DNA of 64,000 nt, from positions 1 to 64,000 of the forward strand of contig NZ_WPIK01000017.1 in assembly GCF_009754915.1 (NCBI RefSeq). Direction: 5' to 3'. Origin of the DNA: Mucilaginibacter arboris. Lineage in GTDB: Bacteria; Bacteroidota; Bacteroidia; Sphingobacteriales; Sphingobacteriaceae. The notes beneath the pieces are model-generated. The model worked only from the letters and a program-made list of their open reading frames with translations. It did not search any database and was not told the origin of the DNA. The position numbers and the translations under genes were made by a program. This document shows, piece by piece, positions 43,231 to 51,967 of this stretch (positions are counted from its first letter, which is position 1; the number at the start of each line of letters is the position of its first letter).

Positions 43231-45636
43231 TTATTTTGGGATGGTAGCGGTATAAGGTTTTACCTGCAATTTTACTTTGCCAGAAAAAGCATCATTCGAT
43301 ACCGAAGTGCCTGACACATTTATTCTACGCAGCACATTATCAGACGGAAGGCAAATCAGGGCAGTAGCTTTCTCTCCTTTAATAGCATAGGAAACAAGAT
43401 CAAGTGCAGACCAATCCATTTGCATGGTAGATTGGGCAAGTTTGATATGAGGTATAACTGCACCTTCTTTTACCAGGATAATTGCCTGGATCGGCCCTGC
43501 TTTAATTTTATTCCAGCCGTTGTTATATACTTGTCCGGTTTGATAATCGATCCATTGTCCCGGCGGCAAATACACATCACGTTCTGCCACATTTTCAAAA
43601 AGCGGAGCAACTAAAATGTCGGAACCGAACAAATACTGGTCATCAACCAGCCAGGAACCCGGATCGTTCGGATATTCTACAAATAAGGCACGAACCATTG
43701 GCAAACCGCGCTCTGTACAATCTTTTGCCTGCGCGTAGATGTAAGGCATTAATTTATAGCGTGTTTCGTCTGTTAGCCTAAAGGTTTTTAAAAACTCCGG
43801 ACTGTATTCCCAAGGTTCTTTTGGTGGCGCACCATGACTTCGACTGTGAGAGGAAAGTAGTCCAAATGCTGCCCATCTTGCATACAGGTTTTCTGGTGAT
43901 TTCAATACAAATCCGCCCATATCATGGCTCCAGAAAGCAAAGCCGGAAAGGCCGAAAGATAATCCGCCGCGCAATTCAGCAGCCATTGCTGTGTTGGTAT
44001 TGGCCGCATCGCCGCCCCAATGTAACGGATAACGCTGACTACCGGCCCAGGCACTGCGCGCCCAAATGATATTTTCACCATTAACCTGTCTGGTAATATC
44101 GGCAACTGCTTTGTTGTAGCGTAATGGGTACAAGTTATGCTCGTAAAAACCTGTCCGGCCAGAATGGTACAAACCGTTATTTGGTGCGGCTTCGCCAAAA
44201 TCTACTTTGATCACACCTACGCCTAATTTTAGCAAGCCAGCAATTTTATCCTGATACCATTTTACGGTAGCCGGATTGGAAAAATCAAGCACTGCATCTT
44301 CATAAGGCAGATTTCCCTTGCCATCTTTTACCACTAAATTATTTTTAACCAGTTCGTTAAAAAAGGTGTTTTTAGGTGTGAAATAAGGAAGCTGCCAAAG
44401 TGAAACATGAAAACCGTCTTTCTTTAAATCCGACATTAACTTTGCCGGATCTTTAAAACGATCAGGTGCAAATTTGTAATCTGTCCGCCAATCGGTAGTA
44501 AACCAGCCGGTATCATAATGGATCACATCTGCCGGGATTTTATTTGCCCGCAGTTTGGCGGCAACATCGCGTCCGTCTTGTTCAGAAACATACGTAATCC
44601 GGCTCATCCAGAAACCAAAAGACCAAAGCGGCGGCATGGTTGCTTTCCCGGTTAAATTAGTGTACTCGTTCAGAATGTCTTTCGGTTCGCCTAAAAACAC
44701 AAACAGATCCAGCTCATCGTCTCCTATCATTAGCGAATTTACGCCGCTGAAATATTTACCAAAATCGCAGGTAATCGGTGTAGAAGTATGCATAAACATG
44801 CCATAACCGCGGCTGCTCATAAAAAACGGGATAGGTTTGTACATCGTTTCGTTTTGTACGCCATTGGCATCATCGGCCCACAAAACCACTTTTTGCCCTC
44901 TTTTATTGAAGGACGCGAACGATTCGCCGCAACCAAATATTTTTTCTCCCGGAGAAAGCGAAAACGCGGCCGACATGCTGCGCGAATAATCTGCCGCGCG
45001 CCGCACATAGGAAAACGGCAAAACAGGTGTATAAGTAGAATCGATATTATCCTGGTTATGAACGGTTTTAGTCAGCAGTTTTCCTGTCGCATCCCGAAAT
45101 TCTACATGCCAGGGATGTTCTAAAATAGTGACAGAACCGTACTGGCTGGTATAACGGTGGCCACCCGAAATCTTACTGTATTTCCAGTCACTTTTATCAA
45201 CCGGTGCTTTTCCGTTCACCAGCATTAACGATTCCTGATCCGGTTTTACCTGGAAACCGGAAGTAGCACGCACACGAACCGTGCGGGCAGAAACAAATTG
45301 TATGGAAAATGGGAGTTTAGGCGATGCTTCGTACTCTGTAGTCGGAAATTCATTAGCAGCTACAGGCCGCAATACGCCGAGCATGTTGTTAAAGGCTTGC
45401 CTCGTGGCGTAATTATATCGTTTGTAAGTGATTTTCCCGGTTGCCGTAACCGGATCAAAAGAAGATAAACTATCAGCCAGATAATAAGTATTTGTGAAAT
45501 CTTTGAAATCGTTACTGATATCAATCGGCACGTTCAGGAGCTTCATGTCTTGTAACTGCGCTGATACTTTTGTGGCTGCAAACATCCATAAGATGGCGCT
45601 TAGAAAAATAATTTTTTTAGTTGTAGTTTTTATCAT
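43231..45636 (-). CDS. GH31 alpha-xylosidase, secreted
   Basis: 801 residues with signal peptide (IIFLSAILWMFAATKVSA). GH31 barrel: PLWSFGFWMSR, DVIHYDTGWF, GVIKVDFGEAAPNNGLYH with nucleophile Asp about 477, and SHSRSHG. The KVDFGE and loop sequences fit the YicI/Xyl31 type, so it should release terminal alpha-1,6-xylose from xyloglucan oligosaccharides in the periplasm. A solo repeat core sits 5 nt before its ATG. Confidence 0.92.
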   Translation of the reverse strand: MIKTTTKKIIFLSAILWMFAATKVSAQLQDMKLLNVPIDISNDFKDFTNTYYLADSLSSFDPVTATGKITYKRYNYATRQAFNNMLGVLRPVAANEFPTTEYEASPKLPFSIQFVSARTVRVRATSGFQVKPDQESLMLVNGKAPVDKSDWKYSKISGGHRYTSQYGSVTILEHPWHVEFRDATGKLLTKTVHNQDNIDSTYTPVLPFSYVRRAADYSRSMSAAFSLSPGEKIFGCGESFASFNKRGQKVVLWADDANGVQNETMYKPIPFFMSSRGYGMFMHTSTPITCDFGKYFSGVNSLMIGDDELDLFVFLGEPKDILNEYTNLTGKATMPPLWSFGFWMSRITYVSEQDGRDVAAKLRANKIPADVIHYDTGWFTTDWRTDYKFAPDRFKDPAKLMSDLKKDGFHVSLWQLPYFTPKNTFFNELVKNNLVVKDGKGNLPYEDAVLDFSNPATVKWYQDKIAGLLKLGVGVIKVDFGEAAPNNGLYHSGRTGFYEHNLYPLRYNKAVADITRQVNGENIIWARSAWAGSQRYPLHWGGDAANTNTAMAAELRGGLSFGLSGFAFWSHDMGGFVLKSPENLYARWAAFGLLSSHSRSHGAPPKEPWEYSPEFLKTFRLTDETRYKLMPYIYAQAKDCTERGLPMVRALFVEYPNDPGSWLVDDQYLFGSDILVAPLFENVAERDVYLPPGQWIDYQTGQVYNNGWNKIKAGPIQAIILVKEGAVIPHIKLAQSTMQMDWSALDLVSYAIKGEKATALICLPSDNVLRRINVSGTSVSNDAFSGKVKLQVKPYTATIPK

Positions 45637-45641
45637 TGGTA

Positions 45642-45653
45642 ATGCTTCTTTTA
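45642..45653 (-). repeat. Solo repeat core in the leader of the GH31 gene
   Basis: Exact ATGCTTCTTTTA followed by TCGGG and TAATTTTC. On the minus strand TAAAAGAAGCAT ends 5 nt before the ATG, so its AGAAG lies where a ribosome binding site would be. Confidence 0.85.
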
Positions 45654-45685
45654 TCGGGTAATTTTCAATCTTTTAACTGGCTTAT

Positions 45686-48466
45686 TTATTTAAAATCAAA
45701 CCAGAGAGTTCCTTTTACAGGTGAATAGTTTAACTGCATATTTTTCTGACTTTGTGGTCCCATTTTATCTGCCGGTTGAAACTTTGTACCGATAGGGCTA
45801 ATGGCATTCAAAAACCCTAAGTTCCCTTCGGGGAAGGGCGGGTTTGTATTATCATTATTTGCACCCACTGGTTTACCGGGTTTTAGCATCTGGAAAAACA
45901 TGTCTTTCTGATCCATGTAAACCGTAAAAGGAGCTTGTTTATTTTCAACAGTTACCCAATATACATCTGCATGATAACCTTTAAATTCCGGATAAATCCA
46001 GCTCTCGCCGGTTATTGTATTGTTGTAATCCTTATGCCAAACGCCAAATTGCTGCCCTTTCAATCTGTTTTTCCAAACCCGGTACGGGCCTCGGCCTTCC
46101 CATTTCATACCGGTGATCTGCTCTTCGGGAAAATTAAAAGTGATCCCAGAAAAATCAAATTCGCCTTTTTGACCATATTGATAATTGAGCTTTGCCGGCT
46201 TGCCTGAACTGAAAGTCCATTTCACAGTAAACTTTAGGTCGCCTTCGTATTGGGCCTCTACAATATAATAATCATTCCCCAAAGCATAATGGTTAAACTT
46301 TTTTAGCGTGTTTTTTACGCCTGCCAATGCTGGGCCCTCAGATAAATTAATGGTCGATTTTACTGTGACTACTTTTTGCAGAAAGCCGGTTTTGGTATCG
46401 AAATAATAGCTTAATACATCTGCTTTCACCATGAAAATTCCGTCCTGCAATGTCGTATCTATCTTAATGCTTCTTTTATCAGCATAATTTTTGATTGCAC
46501 TTTCAGGAGCTTTTAACGCCCAGCTCCAGGTAAAAATCTCTTTATTATATTGATCGATAGCTGTTACATAAAGAGCATTGCTGTTTTTTCTGTCAGCAGG
46601 CAAGTTGAGATGTAAAAAACCTTTTGCTCCCGGTTCCACGTTTATCGGAACTGCGTTTCCTGATGCGTTGATTTTAGATTGAAGATTAACATCATTTGGT
46701 GAAGCCAATGTTACCAGCTTCCATTTAAAAGTGCATTTATTCAGGTTTGTATAAATGTATTTGTTTTCTATCTCCAACCTTCCGTCAAACACTTCAGGAA
46801 TGTACTTATTTCCAATTTGAACAGGCGACCATACTTCTTTTATCGTATAAAAACTTCCTTCTTTTTCCCGGTGCGGGCCTAAAATACCGTCAGGTGCCGA
46901 ATTTCCTTGTACATCTATTTGTCCGTTCCGATCTGTTCTCGCTACGCCTTCATCATGAAAAGACCATAAAAAACCGCCTGCAAAATGCGGGTGCTTACTC
47001 ATCTCATCCCAAAAATCTTCTAAACCAGCTCCTTGTCCGCCATCATAAAGGCCGTGCATAAATTCAGTTGGAAAAAACACTTCCTTTCCATACAGCACTG
47101 CGTTAACTACATAATTATAATCTGGATAATGCTTGGTATCTGTACCATTAAATTTTTCCCATGGATGTATTACCCAGCGTTGCTGCGGATCGTATTTTGG
47201 ATACTCGGCATCCAGATCTGTATTAAAGCCGCCTTCGTTACCATTGTCCCAAAGTACAATTGATGGATGGTTTACATCTCTCACCACCAATTCTTTTACC
47301 AGCTTTTTGCCAACTTCTGTATCGTATTTTGCCTGCCAGCCGGTTAATTCATCCAGTACGAACATGCCAAGAGAATCGCAAACATCCAGAAAATGCTGGT
47401 CGGGCGGATAATGCGACATTCTAACCGCATTCATGTTCATTTCTTTCATCAGTTTTACATCCATTAAACTGATTTCTTTGCTTAATGTCCGTCCCGATTC
47501 CGGCCATTCGCTATGCCTGCAAACACCTTTAAAAATTACTTTTTTGTCATTAACATAAAAACCATCCTGTAACCTCATTTCGGTAGTACGAAAACCGAAG
47601 CGTTGCTTTACCTGATGAACAATACCTTGCGGCCCGTTTAACGTTACTGATAAATTATATAGATTTGGCGATTCGGGGTTCCAGGGTAAAATGCCTTTTA
47701 CTTGCTGCTGTAAACTTACTTTTTGTTGTCCTGCTGCTGTTTTTACAGTGAAAGGTAATCCGACAGGCTCGCCATTAAGCTTTTGCACCTGGGCCTTCAT
47801 ACTGTTTTTATCACCTAAATTTTCCGTAAACGCATCGAGGTAAAGTGTACCGTTTGCTTTAGCGTTGATGGCTATTCTGTCTATATAAGTTTGAGGGACG
47901 ATTTCCAGATAGACCGGACGAAAAATACCTCCGAACAACCAAAAATCAGCTTTTCGCTCGGCCTGGTTAACGGATTCATTTGTTGACTTTTTACTTACCG
48001 TAACTTCAAGTAAGTTATCTCCTTTAAAGTTAAGCAGTTTAGTAATATTGTATTTGAAACGGTAAAATCCGCCCTGGTGAATCGGGCCAGCAAGTTGTCC
48101 GTTGATTTTAACTTCCGTTTCCGTCATCGATGCTTCAAAAACGATAAAAACATTTTTATTTGAATTTGAAGCAGGCACTTTAAAGTTGTATTTATACTTA
48201 CCCTGTTCGTTAGGGTTTTCGGTGTCGCGATAATAATTATACGTGCCGAAACCCTGCTGCTCCCAATTAGATGGAACCTGGATTTTGTTCCACGAACCAC
48301 TTTTCATCCCGGTATTAATGTAAAAATCCCAGGTAACAGTATGGTCTTTATCGGTGCCAGAAAGATATTGTATGATCGTTTGTTGCGCAAATATTTTACC
48401 TCCTAACAGTAGGATTATTAAAAGTGATGTGCTTCTTTTAAAGATTAAATTAAGTATCCTTAACAT
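45686..48466 (-). CDS. GH2 beta-galactosidase, secreted
   Basis: About 926 residues from ATG 48466; TTG 48502 is in frame. Signal peptide then five domains of the LacZ type: jelly-roll with WNKIQVPSNWEQQGFGTYNY, barrel with acid/base Glu in LWDNGNEGGFN (about 411) and nucleophile Glu in FFPTEFMHG (about 468), and a C-terminal Bgal_small region from about 675. A repeat core at 46467-46478 encodes DKRSI in the linker before the last domain; a one-mismatch core at 48429 lies in the signal peptide. Likely removes beta-galactose from xyloglucan side chains. Confidence 0.92.
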   Translation of the reverse strand: MLRILNLIFKRSTSLLIILLLGGKIFAQQTIIQYLSGTDKDHTVTWDFYINTGMKSGSWNKIQVPSNWEQQGFGTYNYYRDTENPNEQGKYKYNFKVPASNSNKNVFIVFEASMTETEVKINGQLAGPIHQGGFYRFKYNITKLLNFKGDNLLEVTVSKKSTNESVNQAERKADFWLFGGIFRPVYLEIVPQTYIDRIAINAKANGTLYLDAFTENLGDKNSMKAQVQKLNGEPVGLPFTVKTAAGQQKVSLQQQVKGILPWNPESPNLYNLSVTLNGPQGIVHQVKQRFGFRTTEMRLQDGFYVNDKKVIFKGVCRHSEWPESGRTLSKEISLMDVKLMKEMNMNAVRMSHYPPDQHFLDVCDSLGMFVLDELTGWQAKYDTEVGKKLVKELVVRDVNHPSIVLWDNGNEGGFNTDLDAEYPKYDPQQRWVIHPWEKFNGTDTKHYPDYNYVVNAVLYGKEVFFPTEFMHGLYDGGQGAGLEDFWDEMSKHPHFAGGFLWSFHDEGVARTDRNGQIDVQGNSAPDGILGPHREKEGSFYTIKEVWSPVQIGNKYIPEVFDGRLEIENKYIYTNLNKCTFKWKLVTLASPNDVNLQSKINASGNAVPINVEPGAKGFLHLNLPADRKNSNALYVTAIDQYNKEIFTWSWALKAPESAIKNYADKRSIKIDTTLQDGIFMVKADVLSYYFDTKTGFLQKVVTVKSTINLSEGPALAGVKNTLKKFNHYALGNDYYIVEAQYEGDLKFTVKWTFSSGKPAKLNYQYGQKGEFDFSGITFNFPEEQITGMKWEGRGPYRVWKNRLKGQQFGVWHKDYNNTITGESWIYPEFKGYHADVYWVTVENKQAPFTVYMDQKDMFFQMLKPGKPVGANNDNTNPPFPEGNLGFLNAISPIGTKFQPADKMGPQSQKNMQLNYSPVKGTLWFDFK
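46467..46478 (-). repeat. Repeat core inside the GH2 gene at a domain linker
   Basis: Exact ATGCTTCTTTTA, TCAGCA, TAATTTTTG, the full arm layout. Coding strand gives NYADKRSIK before the small-chain domain. A one-mismatch arm (46831-46842) occurs 360 bp away. Confidence 0.82.
46831..46842 (-). repeat. Near-core inside the GH2 gene
   Basis: ATACTTCTTTTA with TCGTATAAAAACTT, one mismatch in the core but the same extension as the arm at 40403. Confidence 0.55.
47799..47810 (-). repeat. Sister-type core inside the GH2 gene
   Basis: Exact ATACTGTTTTTA followed by TCACCTAAATTTT, the same tail as main arms. Confidence 0.5.
48429..48440 (-). repeat. Near-core in the GH2 signal peptide
   Basis: GTGCTTCTTTTA, one mismatch; coding strand gives FKRST before the hydrophobic stretch. 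Confidence 0.5.
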
Positions 48467-48602
48467 TAAGAGGTTTATTGGGCTGTTCCGATTGACGTTC
48501 AATACTTTTTTCTGTTTGTAATTTTTAAATAATTTGTTTTAATCTATATGATGTGATTGTTAAAATAGTTTCGACCAATTCTTTTTCATGCTGGTTTGTT
48601 AC

Positions 48603-48689
48603 ATGCTTCTTTTATCACACAAAAAATAGAAAGTTTCTATACTTTCGTACAAAAGGCAGACACAAATTTTATAGTGCTAAAAGAAGCAT
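48603..48689. repeat. Paired palindromic repeat, subfamily A
   Basis: 87 bp, both cores exact. The left arm continues TCACACAAAAAATAG as at 18825. Interior is related to that copy. Lies between two glycosidase genes of the locus. Confidence 0.9.
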
Positions 48690-48725
48690 TGCAATTTTTT
48701 AAAATCAAACTAAACTGCATTTATA

Positions 48726-50471
48726 TTATTTTTTACCCTCAGCTACAACAAAAACAACTGATCTTGGAGGTGCCAAAACTTTAATTCCTCCTTGTATAGT
48801 TGATGCATTAGCTTTTAATGTTAAATAATTTGATGGTCCGCCGGCAGCGCCATCTGGTCCATTGCCATTAATATAAACCTTACGGGAAAATTCACCGTTA
48901 TCATTCCCGCCTACAAACGTGTAATAGTAATAGCGGCTGCCGCTAACAAAATTTTGTAAGCTGATATTTATCGTTTGGGTTGAAGTTCCCTTATTGACAA
49001 TAACTATTCCGGCTTCTCCTGAATTGAATGACGAGGCATAACTCAAAACATCTGCATTATTTTGCACGGTTGAGCTAATCATCCGGTCGCCAAAATACTT
49101 TTGAAAGTAGTACATGTAATAAAAAGCCGGCCGTGCGCCCCATTTACTTATTCCATCAGGTTCATCTCCCTGGTTAAACATTCCCTGATCATCGCCATTA
49201 CTCCATCCATTTGCCAGGTCCCATCTGCTTGCCATACCAAAGTTATTTTTGAGCAGTTCGCCTAAAACCATTGTAGCATGTATTCCTGCAACATTAGAGA
49301 CCATTTGTTTGGAACCAGTAGCAAAAAGGTTCCACTCTGTTAATGCAACAGGTTTTAAAGGAACACCACCTTGTGTAGTCGTGGTATTCATCCAATCCAT
49401 CATTGCTTTTGACTCTGTTACCGGTGAATTAAGAATAGTGGCTGCTGATTCATTGCTTTGTGATGTATAATAATCATGAACAATATAGAAATCGGCATAA
49501 TCACCAGCTGAAGCAAAAAAACCGGAATTCCATGTCTTATCAACTGCGTTCCATGCGTTTACAGGATCAGTTTGTACTAACTGTGCCCCAATTTTAATCT
49601 GTACACCAATTTCAGTTGCAGCCTTTCGCATCGAATCGGCAAATATTTTAAAATGCTTTCCATACAACCCACCATTAATGATTTCCGGCTGTCCATCCTT
49701 GTTTTTAGAAATGTCTATTTTCCAGCCCGCTTGCCACGGCCCGTCACTTTCGTTACCAATTTCCCAATATTTTGTTCGGCCTTTATCATATCGTACCCAA
49801 TCGGCAGCTAAATGTGCTGCCATTTGATCCGGATGCGTACTCAAACCATAACGTGCATAGCTATAGTTAACCGTAATAATTCCCGTACTGTTGGTTTGCT
49901 GTAAAGTATTGTAGTAATTATCTAATGAAAGCGTCCAGCTATCTGTTTTTTTACCTCCCCAATAGGATGCTGCTGTTGGATTTCCATCAGAGTCATATAA
50001 AGTTGTAGGGGCATCTGAAGGCCTTTCATTTCCGGGAGAAGCATTCCAAAAGTAAACGCTCGATATATTTCCACCCGGAAAACGCAATATATTAGGAGAA
50101 AGCGTTTTAATATTATTAAGTAAAACAGGTTCCGTTACAATCTGGCTCATGTAAGGATTAGTGTTATTACCAAATAAATACTTTGATACTTTGGTAACTA
50201 CTTTACTATAATCTACATTTATTGTAACAGTAGCATTGTCGGGTTTTGCAATATCTGTAAAGGCGGGCGCAGTAAAATTTTTTGGCGCCCAATCATCTAA
50301 AAAAAACCCTATAGATTTAGCTACAGGAGCATCGGCTTGCGGTGTAACTGTAGTAGTTGTTGTAGTGGTGGTATTATTATTTGCAATATCATCTTTACTG
50401 CCTTTTTTGCAACTAACTAAAGCAAGAAGAAATAAGCAAGAATAAATATATTTAAAACGGTTCTTTTTCAC
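48726..50471 (-). CDS. GH51-like (clan GH-A) lipoprotein glycosidase
   Basis: 581 residues starting at GTG 50471. Lipoprotein signal (SCLFLLALVSC, Lys-Lys) and a poly-Thr linker. The barrel resembles GH51: LRFPGGNISSVYFWN, KYWEIGNESDGPWQ with acid/base Glu (about 241) and ALTEWNLFATG with nucleophile Glu (about 379). A C-terminal beta domain follows. Probably alpha-L-arabinofuranosidase or a related enzyme on the cell surface. The family assignment is by motif only; GH39 or GH44-like are alternatives. Confidence 0.78.
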   Translation of the reverse strand: MKKNRFKYIYSCLFLLALVSCKKGSKDDIANNNTTTTTTTTVTPQADAPVAKSIGFFLDDWAPKNFTAPAFTDIAKPDNATVTINVDYSKVVTKVSKYLFGNNTNPYMSQIVTEPVLLNNIKTLSPNILRFPGGNISSVYFWNASPGNERPSDAPTTLYDSDGNPTAASYWGGKKTDSWTLSLDNYYNTLQQTNSTGIITVNYSYARYGLSTHPDQMAAHLAADWVRYDKGRTKYWEIGNESDGPWQAGWKIDISKNKDGQPEIINGGLYGKHFKIFADSMRKAATEIGVQIKIGAQLVQTDPVNAWNAVDKTWNSGFFASAGDYADFYIVHDYYTSQSNESAATILNSPVTESKAMMDWMNTTTTQGGVPLKPVALTEWNLFATGSKQMVSNVAGIHATMVLGELLKNNFGMASRWDLANGWSNGDDQGMFNQGDEPDGISKWGARPAFYYMYYFQKYFGDRMISSTVQNNADVLSYASSFNSGEAGIVIVNKGTSTQTINISLQNFVSGSRYYYYTFVGGNDNGEFSRKVYINGNGPDGAAGGPSNYLTLKANASTIQGGIKVLAPPRSVVFVVAEGKK

Positions 50472-50521
50472 GGGTAGATGTATATGAAGCAGTTAAATCC
50501 TTAGCTAAAAACTGCCTTCTC

Positions 50522-50618
50522 ATGCTTCTTTTAGCCCTATCAAATTTATGTTTATATTTTTATCAATTATATATATAAAGGATGGAACGCTCCATTTTTT
50601 AGATGATAAAAGAAGCAT
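50522..50618. repeat. Paired palindromic repeat, subfamily B
   Basis: 97 bp, both cores exact. Interior and right arm (TTTTTTAGATGAT) resemble the element at 62056-62143. Confidence 0.9.
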
Positions 50619-50671
50619 TAAAAATGTGTCCGACAATTTAAAATACCTGTTACAGCTTTCTTATTTAGTTT

Positions 50672-50703
50672 AAAGGCAGAATACCTAACAGCACTCTGCC
50701 TTT
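50672..50703 (-). terminator. Hairpin after the surface glycan-binding gene
   Basis: AAAGGCAGA (50672-50680) pairs with TCTGCCTTT (50695-50703). The minus-strand U tract is short, so termination may be partial. Confidence 0.55.
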
Positions 50704-50718
50704 AATTAACAGTTTTTT

Positions 50719-51939
50719 TTATTTAATTTTTACAACCCGAATGTTATCAATACCAGCTGCAAATTTAACAACCGGAGTTTTGCCATAATTCATAAACATA
50801 AACTCCATTGCATTATTACCACTTGAACCTACTAAGGCTGTTATTGATGCTGGTGGCACACCTGCTGCACCGTTATTTACATTAAAGCTTGATAGCGGGA
50901 TCGTTACTGTTTGCCAGCCTTTTGTAGTAAACGGAGTTGTTGTACCATTTGCATTTTGCCATGGGCTGTACGCAGCCATATAAGTAAATTTGTAATTTAC
51001 TAAAATATACAGCGTACCATTTATCCAGGGTGTAGTAGCCGGAACAGATATTTCAAACTTTACGGCATAACTATCTAAACTGTTTGCTATATCTGCCTTT
51101 GGGACCCATTGTGCAGCATTAAGGTTGATGGAGTGCGGAGAATTATACCAATCTGTTCCACCAGCAGGAAGATTAGTTGCACCAATGACATCATAATAAC
51201 CAGTATTGCCTGGATAATTTGTAGAACTATTTGAAGTGTTTGAACCCCAAGGATAGGTATTGATAGCATCGAAATTACAAAATACGCCGGTTACAAAATC
51301 TTCAACATTGAAAGTCGTTGTAGCGGAACCGGAGTTTGTAGTAACGCTTACCGGTCCACCAGTTGTTATGCCAGCAGGAACGGCCAGACTAATAGTGGTA
51401 CCATCATTTGAAGCGGTATAGCTGGTAATTGTTTTACCTGCATAAACGACGCTTTTGATAAAGAAAAAATTTAACCCGTTAATTTTAACAGAATCGCCGG
51501 CATTTGCACTTTCGTTTGAGATACTGGTAATTGAAGGGGCAGGAGCAACAATAGGGAAAGAAAAGGTGGTTTCGCCATGTGTAGTTACGTACCGGATGGT
51601 ATTAAGCTGCTTGCTTGGAACCGATGGGAAAGCGATAACAGCCGGAATTAATGCAATGGCGCTGGTATCAGAAAACCAGGCATCGTTAAAAGAAGCTGCC
51701 GTACCATCAAAATAAATTTGAAGGGCGCCTTTTAAATTCCGTCCCGAAATAACAACCCATTGCCCGGTTCCGACTTTGCTTAAAACAGAATCGCCGGGGC
51801 TTGCAACATAATTGCGGATACGGGTAATAACAGGTGTTCCGGTAGAATACGAAGTTTCTTTTTTACAACCCGTTTGTATAAGGATTATTGCTGTAATCGA
51901 AACAAGCAATAAATGAATATTATAGCGTAGCTTTTTCAT
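50719..51939 (-). CDS. IPT/TIG surface glycan-binding lipoprotein
   Basis: 406 residues. Lipoprotein signal (LLLVSITAIILIQTGC). Two IPT/TIG beta-sandwiches (about 35-125 and 130-215; VVISGRNLKGALQIYFDG and SVKINGLNFFFIKSVVYAG), then a C-terminal region with Trp/Tyr patches (about 225-406). By position after SusD it corresponds to SGBP-B of xyloglucan loci. Binds polysaccharide at the outer surface; ligand inferred. Confidence 0.88.
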   Translation of the reverse strand: MKKLRYNIHLLLVSITAIILIQTGCKKETSYSTGTPVITRIRNYVASPGDSVLSKVGTGQWVVISGRNLKGALQIYFDGTAASFNDAWFSDTSAIALIPAVIAFPSVPSKQLNTIRYVTTHGETTFSFPIVAPAPSITSISNESANAGDSVKINGLNFFFIKSVVYAGKTITSYTASNDGTTISLAVPAGITTGGPVSVTTNSGSATTTFNVEDFVTGVFCNFDAINTYPWGSNTSNSSTNYPGNTGYYDVIGATNLPAGGTDWYNSPHSINLNAAQWVPKADIANSLDSYAVKFEISVPATTPWINGTLYILVNYKFTYMAAYSPWQNANGTTTPFTTKGWQTVTIPLSSFNVNNGAAGVPPASITALVGSSGNNAMEFMFMNYGKTPVVKFAAGIDNIRVVKIK

Positions 51940-51967
51940 GTTTTTTGAATAATGAATTCTAAGTATA

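Noticed and set aside
48596-48784. 62-codon plus frame
   Set aside because: Covers the repeat at 48603-48689 and runs into the end of a well-supported minus-strand gene.
51688-51697. TAAAAGAAGC inside the IPT lipoprotein gene
   Set aside because: Only 10 of 12 bases fit and the extension is missing.
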